This document shows positions 60,581 through 64,000 of a DNA stretch of 64,000 nt, piece after piece; position 1 is the stretch's first letter; each line of letters opens with the position of its first letter. Under the pieces are notes generated by a model. That model did not search any database and had not been told where the DNA came from. It saw only the letters and a program-made list of their open reading frames with translations. The stretch is taken from contig NZ_FNRK01000009.1 of assembly GCF_900107815.1 (NCBI RefSeq), positions 52,098 through 116,097 of the forward strand, read 5' to 3'. The DNA is from Eubacterium aggregans. Its GTDB lineage: Bacteria; Bacillota; Clostridia; Eubacteriales; Eubacteriaceae. A program made the position numbers and the translations under genes.

Positions 60581-63218
60581 TAACCTTGCCTCCTATTGTT
60601 CTGTCACAATTCTTAAAAATCGCAAATAATTCCTCTGGGTTTTCAGCATTCCGCAGGGCTTCAGCACGATCCGTCCCGTCAAAGAAATCATAAAATTCAC
60701 CGATGGCTCCCAGGCATTGGGAATCCACTGCCATGAGCACCACCAACCACACCGGCCGTCCATCCCAATCCACCGGCTCCTTAAGCTTTAGGATGTTTAG
60801 CCCCGGCCGATTTACCGCCTCGGGCAGTCCATGGGGGATGGCAATGCCGTCCCGAAAATATGTACTGCTCAGATCCTCCCGTTCAAATACGGTATCCCTA
60901 AAAATCGGTGAGACCATTTCTGCTGCCTCCAGACCACTGACTAACTCCTGAATGGCGGCCTTTTTGGTTGACACCCTCTGGGCACAAGCTAGAAAACGGG
61001 TTTGCACTAAATCCTTTAGTCCCAGGGACTTTGGGGTTTCCCGCCACCTCTCTAGGCGTTTAGCACTCCCTCCGATAATGGCTCGAACCTTGGTCAAACC
61101 TTCCCCGCTGCTTAATTCATTAATATGGACGAAGGGAATACCTGGAACCTGAGGGTTGATGGACCCCACAATCCCCAGGACCTCGTTATTCCGTTTCAAA
61201 TCCCGGATGGTATCTTCCAGCTGTTTATCAAAAAGGCCCATGGGCATAATCTTATACTGGGTGGCCTCATCCCCCAAAAGGCTCTCAAGGATATCCACAA
61301 TACGAACCGCCCCACCGTGTCCGGTGATACACACCGTCAGTAGGATTTTCTGCCCTTTGCGTTGGGATTCTGGCTCCAGGGGATTTTTAGACATGGACAA
61401 CAGCCCGTCAGCAATATCGTCTAAATTTGACTCTGGCAAAATGGCCCGACGCACTGCATCAATGGCCAATACCGTATCGGTCCGGGTAATGGTCCGAGTA
61501 GGGATTCCGGTTTTTTCAGTAATAATATCCCCAAAGGAAACCAGGGAACCCATATCCACCAGCAACAGTACCCCCTTCCCCATTTCAGCCTTTTGCACCA
61601 AAGCCTGGGTGCGTTCCAGGGCATGCTGGGGCTTTTCATCCAGGGCCATCTCCATGAATTTAGCGTGGTTCACCCCCAGCAGGCGGTTGGCCACAGCGGC
61701 CATTCCCTCGGCCACAGATCCATGGGAGGCCACAATAACCCCTACGCAGCCCTCCCGTTCCTCTTCAATCCCCTCGATAATCATCCGCAGGTACATGGTA
61801 ATGAAGCCCGCCTCATCCTCTGGGAGAGAGACGCCCATTTCCCGCTCAATGATATCCGTAATCTCCAGGGACATCTGGAACTCCTTCACATATTCCTTCT
61901 TAATCTTTGCCAGTTGGGGATTAATCAGGGCTTTTCCGCCCCGTACCCGCTCAAAGGTGGCGCTGAGATGAGCTGCCAGAATATAATACAGACCTTCTAA
62001 ATCCAGTCGATACTTCTTTTCAATATGCTGGATAACCTTATCCACAATTCCGAGGATTTCCAGGCCGAAAATATTGACCAGCTCTTCTTTACTGAGGCGC
62101 TTCTTTGAACCATCCACCCGTTTAACAAAGTGAATCAGCTTTTTCTCGATCTCGTTGCCCAGGATATAATTCACGATTTCCTGATTGTCATAGCGGCCAT
62201 TCAGCTCACCGTAGCGCTCTTCAATAAAAGCATAGATTTCATCCGGCATAATATAGAGATTGCTTTTAATGGAGGAAATGGTCTGAGTGTACCCCGGGGT
62301 GATGATAATGGCCTCATGTCCTACAATTTGGTCCATTTCCTCCCGGTAGTACTTCATTTGCAGAAGCCCCCGTTTCGTCGGTGTGGACAAATCGTCCATG
62401 GTGAGCTCCATCTCTTCCCGTTCCCCCACGACCACATTCATAAATCCCCGGGCACAGGCCACCTGAATCTCGCTTTTCAACTGCCCCAGATTCCCTGGGC
62501 ACTCAAAAAGTAAGAGCGACTTTAAGGCATCGTTGGAGACAATAATCGTCCGGCTGATACGCAGGGCCTCCTGTTGAACAAAGATCTTAATGATATCCAG
62601 CTTTTCCCGCATGGGTCGCTCTGCCAGAGCAGGCATGGCGATCACCATGGGGATCCGCCGTCTGAAGGTATCTAACAGGGTTAGCTCTGGATTTTCGGTA
62701 GTGGCCGCAATAATGGTCAGGCTGGCGCTCCGGTCACTACTGGTTTCCCCCAGTCGCCTGAATTTACCTTTATCGATGAGATAAAACAGCTGTTCCTGGC
62801 CCTCGGGGGGCAGTCGATGGACCTCATCCAAAAAGAGAATGCTGCGGTCGGCCTTTTCCACCAGACCTGGCTTATCCTGATTGGCTCCTGTAAAGGCGCC
62901 CTTTTTATAGCCGAAGATCTGGGACATGAGCAACTCTGGATTTTCCGCATAATCGGCACAGTTGAATACAATGAATTCCGCATCCTTATCCAAGTAGCCA
63001 ATATCCCTGGAAAACCGAAACATCGCCGTTGCCAAATCACTTTTTCCTACTCCGGTTTCCCCCAGAATAAGGGTATGCAATCCCCGGGGCGGGTACATCA
63101 TCGCAGCTTTAGCCTGTTTAATAATTGGCGCCAGACTGCGATCATGGCCTACAAAGGAGTCAAAAGCATCCGCCTTCTTTGGAGGCTCCTTTTTTTCCTT
63201 CAGCACCGTACCAGCCAT
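60570..63218 (-). CDS. Sigma-54-dependent PTS regulator (LevR/ManR type), C-terminal portion
   Basis: 882 aa in this frame. AAA+ domain with Walker A GETGVGKS (53-60), GAFTGA (107-112, the sigma-54 contact) and Walker B LFLDEVH (128-134), then a PRD domain, a mannose-type EIIA module (VGVIVASHGSVAEGM), a second PRD and a fructose-type EIIA domain (GIAIPHGLPEAV) at the end. PTS-mediated phosphorylation of the PRDs sets activity. The first ATG has no binding site, and the N-terminal DNA-binding part lies in another frame at 63200-63505, so the full protein of about 977 aa needs a frameshift. Confidence 0.88.
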   Translation of the reverse strand: MAGTVLKEKKEPPKKADAFDSFVGHDRSLAPIIKQAKAAMMYPPRGLHTLILGETGVGKSDLATAMFRFSRDIGYLDKDAEFIVFNCADYAENPELLMSQIFGYKKGAFTGANQDKPGLVEKADRSILFLDEVHRLPPEGQEQLFYLIDKGKFRRLGETSSDRSASLTIIAATTENPELTLLDTFRRRIPMVIAMPALAERPMREKLDIIKIFVQQEALRISRTIIVSNDALKSLLLFECPGNLGQLKSEIQVACARGFMNVVVGEREEMELTMDDLSTPTKRGLLQMKYYREEMDQIVGHEAIIITPGYTQTISSIKSNLYIMPDEIYAFIEERYGELNGRYDNQEIVNYILGNEIEKKLIHFVKRVDGSKKRLSKEELVNIFGLEILGIVDKVIQHIEKKYRLDLEGLYYILAAHLSATFERVRGGKALINPQLAKIKKEYVKEFQMSLEITDIIEREMGVSLPEDEAGFITMYLRMIIEGIEEEREGCVGVIVASHGSVAEGMAAVANRLLGVNHAKFMEMALDEKPQHALERTQALVQKAEMGKGVLLLVDMGSLVSFGDIITEKTGIPTRTITRTDTVLAIDAVRRAILPESNLDDIADGLLSMSKNPLEPESQRKGQKILLTVCITGHGGAVRIVDILESLLGDEATQYKIMPMGLFDKQLEDTIRDLKRNNEVLGIVGSINPQVPGIPFVHINELSSGEGLTKVRAIIGGSAKRLERWRETPKSLGLKDLVQTRFLACAQRVSTKKAAIQELVSGLEAAEMVSPIFRDTVFEREDLSSTYFRDGIAIPHGLPEAVNRPGLNILKLKEPVDWDGRPVWLVVLMAVDSQCLGAIGEFYDFFDGTDRAEALRNAENPEELFAIFKNCDRTIGGKVNGK

Positions 63219-63505
63219 GAGGTTTTTTTGATTTCGCCCACGGCATTGCGGGAGATGATAAAACCAGCCCCATTGAGCCGGGCCGTCAACCCTCGGTCCG
63301 AAAGGGTTTCAAAATCCGGCACCTGCTCTGTAATGTACTTTGACACAAAGCCTTTAAGCCGCTCCCGGGAATCCTCAATTCCCAAAGCTTTTCGTGACGT
63401 CGTAACCTTTTCGCGCCGGGTATTGAGCTTCTTTGCGATTTGTTCGTCTGTAAAAGGGCAATGCTGATCTTCCAATTCAATAATTGCCCGTAATTTTTCT
63501 TCCAT
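63200..63505 (-). CDS. N-terminal DNA-binding portion of the same PTS regulator, frame-shifted
   Basis: 101 aa that matches the N-terminal part of LevR-type activators (FTDEQIAKKLNTRREKVTTS and ISRNAVGEIKK). CTAAGGAGCGTG precedes the ATG at 63505. The frame leaves the regulator at an A7 run (plus-strand T7, about 63223-63229); one extra A, or a -1 shift at the run, joins it to the AAA+ part as EIKKNLMAGTVLKEKK. Either the gene is a recent pseudogene, an assembly slip, or it depends on slippage at the run. Confidence 0.7.
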   Translation of the reverse strand: MEEKLRAIIELEDQHCPFTDEQIAKKLNTRREKVTTSRKALGIEDSRERLKGFVSKYITEQVPDFETLSDRGLTARLNGAGFIISRNAVGEIKKTSWLVRC

Positions 63506-63732
63506 TTTACACGCTCCTTAGAACAAGTGGTCGTAGTAGCATACCATACCCATACCCGCATTGCATTGATGGTTGACGTTTCACACCTTTATACTTAAGC
63601 AATTTCCGTGCCAACTTTTGGCAGAGTTTGTAATCCCCTATTTTAACCTACATTCCCGTCTTACATCACGAGGAACGACGATGTTGAAACGTCGAAACCC
63701 GCATAGAATAAGGAATAAACAGCACTTTGGAC
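63506..63732. other. Intergenic region next to the transposase
   Basis: About 230 bp with no reading frame that I can support. It probably contains the left end of the insertion sequence whose transposase begins at 63791, but the terminal repeat cannot be fixed because the other end lies outside the window. No -24/-12 (sigma-54) site is evident on the minus strand. Confidence 0.35.
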
Positions 63733-63761
63733 TTGAATTGAAGCTCGTTATGTGATATAAT
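63733..63761 (+). promoter_or_regulatory. Promoter of the transposase gene
   Basis: TTGAAT (63733-63738), 17 nt, TATAAT (63756-63761), 30 nt before the start. Confidence 0.6.
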
Positions 63762-63790
63762 GAAAGAAACACGTAACGAGGTGACGGAGA

Positions 63791-64000
63791 TGTCAATTGT
63801 CCATCAACACGATAAACGCAGTGGAATCACTTACGTCTATGAATCAACATCCTATTGGGATAAGGAAAAGAAGCAAGGGCGTTCGCATCGAAAGCTTATT
63901 GGCCGACTCGATCCTGAAACTGGTGAGGTGGTTGCGACCGATGGCCGTGGCAAACGCCGAGGACAGGCAAAGCAGATGGATGCACCACCACCAGCATCAA
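63791..64000 (+). CDS. Insertion-sequence transposase, N-terminal part (cut by window edge)
   Basis: First 70 residues only. It starts MSIVHQHDKRSGITYVYES followed by SYWDKEKKQGRSHRKLIGRL, the usual beginning of clostridial transposases annotated as IS1634/IS4-like, with a basic arm that follows. GAGGTGACGGAG precedes the ATG. The family is tentative, since the DDE domain is outside the window. Confidence 0.75.

Noticed and set aside
63506..63732. Sigma-54 (-24/-12) promoter upstream of the PTS regulator
   Set aside because: No TGGCAC-N5-TTGC-like sequence is visible on the minus strand between the regulator start and the transposase.

Overview
The window (about 48% G+C by eye) comes from a monoderm anaerobe of the class Clostridia. 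The basis is strong AGGAGG-type ribosome binding sites, Rho-independent terminators, a T-box leader on ileS, a SipW-type signal peptidase, meso-diaminopimelate dehydrogenase and several ferredoxin-type proteins. Eubacteriaceae-like is a guess; no rRNA or tRNA gene is visible to test it. Most genes lie on the minus strand.

Layout. 1-6.8 kb: reductive pyrimidine degradation (partial amidohydrolase, hydA, preA, preT) with a MATE exporter and a DUF1097 membrane protein. 7-20 kb: housekeeping (MerR regulator, SAF-domain oxidoreductase, tcdA, argS, DUF1934, a DUF523-Ddl fusion, DUF2148 ferredoxin-like protein, pgcA, galU), then a degenerate UDP-glucose dehydrogenase homologue overlapping a protein with a degenerate receiver domain. 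20-23.2 kb: sipW with three TasA/SipW-type exported proteins. 23.3-31.9 kb: ferredoxin, rpiB, sua5, pncB, a diguanylate cyclase and T-box-ileS. 32-36.9 kb: AgrA/AgrC-like two-component system, ECF S component, ddh and a decayed Rpn-type nuclease/transposase. 37-45.6 kb: surface locus (1436-aa VWA/fibro-slime adhesin, BTAD regulator with degenerate GGDEF domain, two membrane-anchored surface proteins, one more SipW-type protein). 45.7-50.5 kb: transglutaminase lipoprotein plus a minimal type IV pilus-like operon (PilC, four small pilin-like or membrane proteins, PilT). 50.6-57 kb: FGGY kinase, exonuclease III, UDP-glucuronate epimerase family, FUSC-HAD fusion, serS. 57.2-57.8 kb: two paralogous small acidic proteins behind near-perfect promoters. 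57.8-63.5 kb: a galactitol-type PTS operon whose IIC gene and sigma-54 activator are both interrupted. The right edge cuts a transposase.

Most notable signal: four promoters (near 23.2, 21.9, 41.4 and 45.6 kb), all reading into SipW/surface-protein operons, share TGTGAC-N5-TGTGAC followed after exactly 10 nt by a TATAAT-like -10 box. Direct repeats at 11-bp period overlapping the -35 position are the classic target of BTAD/SARP-type winged-helix activators, and one such regulator is encoded inside the surface locus (41876-43117). I infer a surface/matrix regulon controlled by that protein. Other points worth checking are the DUF523-Ddl fusion, the paralogous small-protein pair, a 166-nt palindrome, a 279-bp element with terminal inverted repeats, and a frameshift at an A7 run in the PTS activator.
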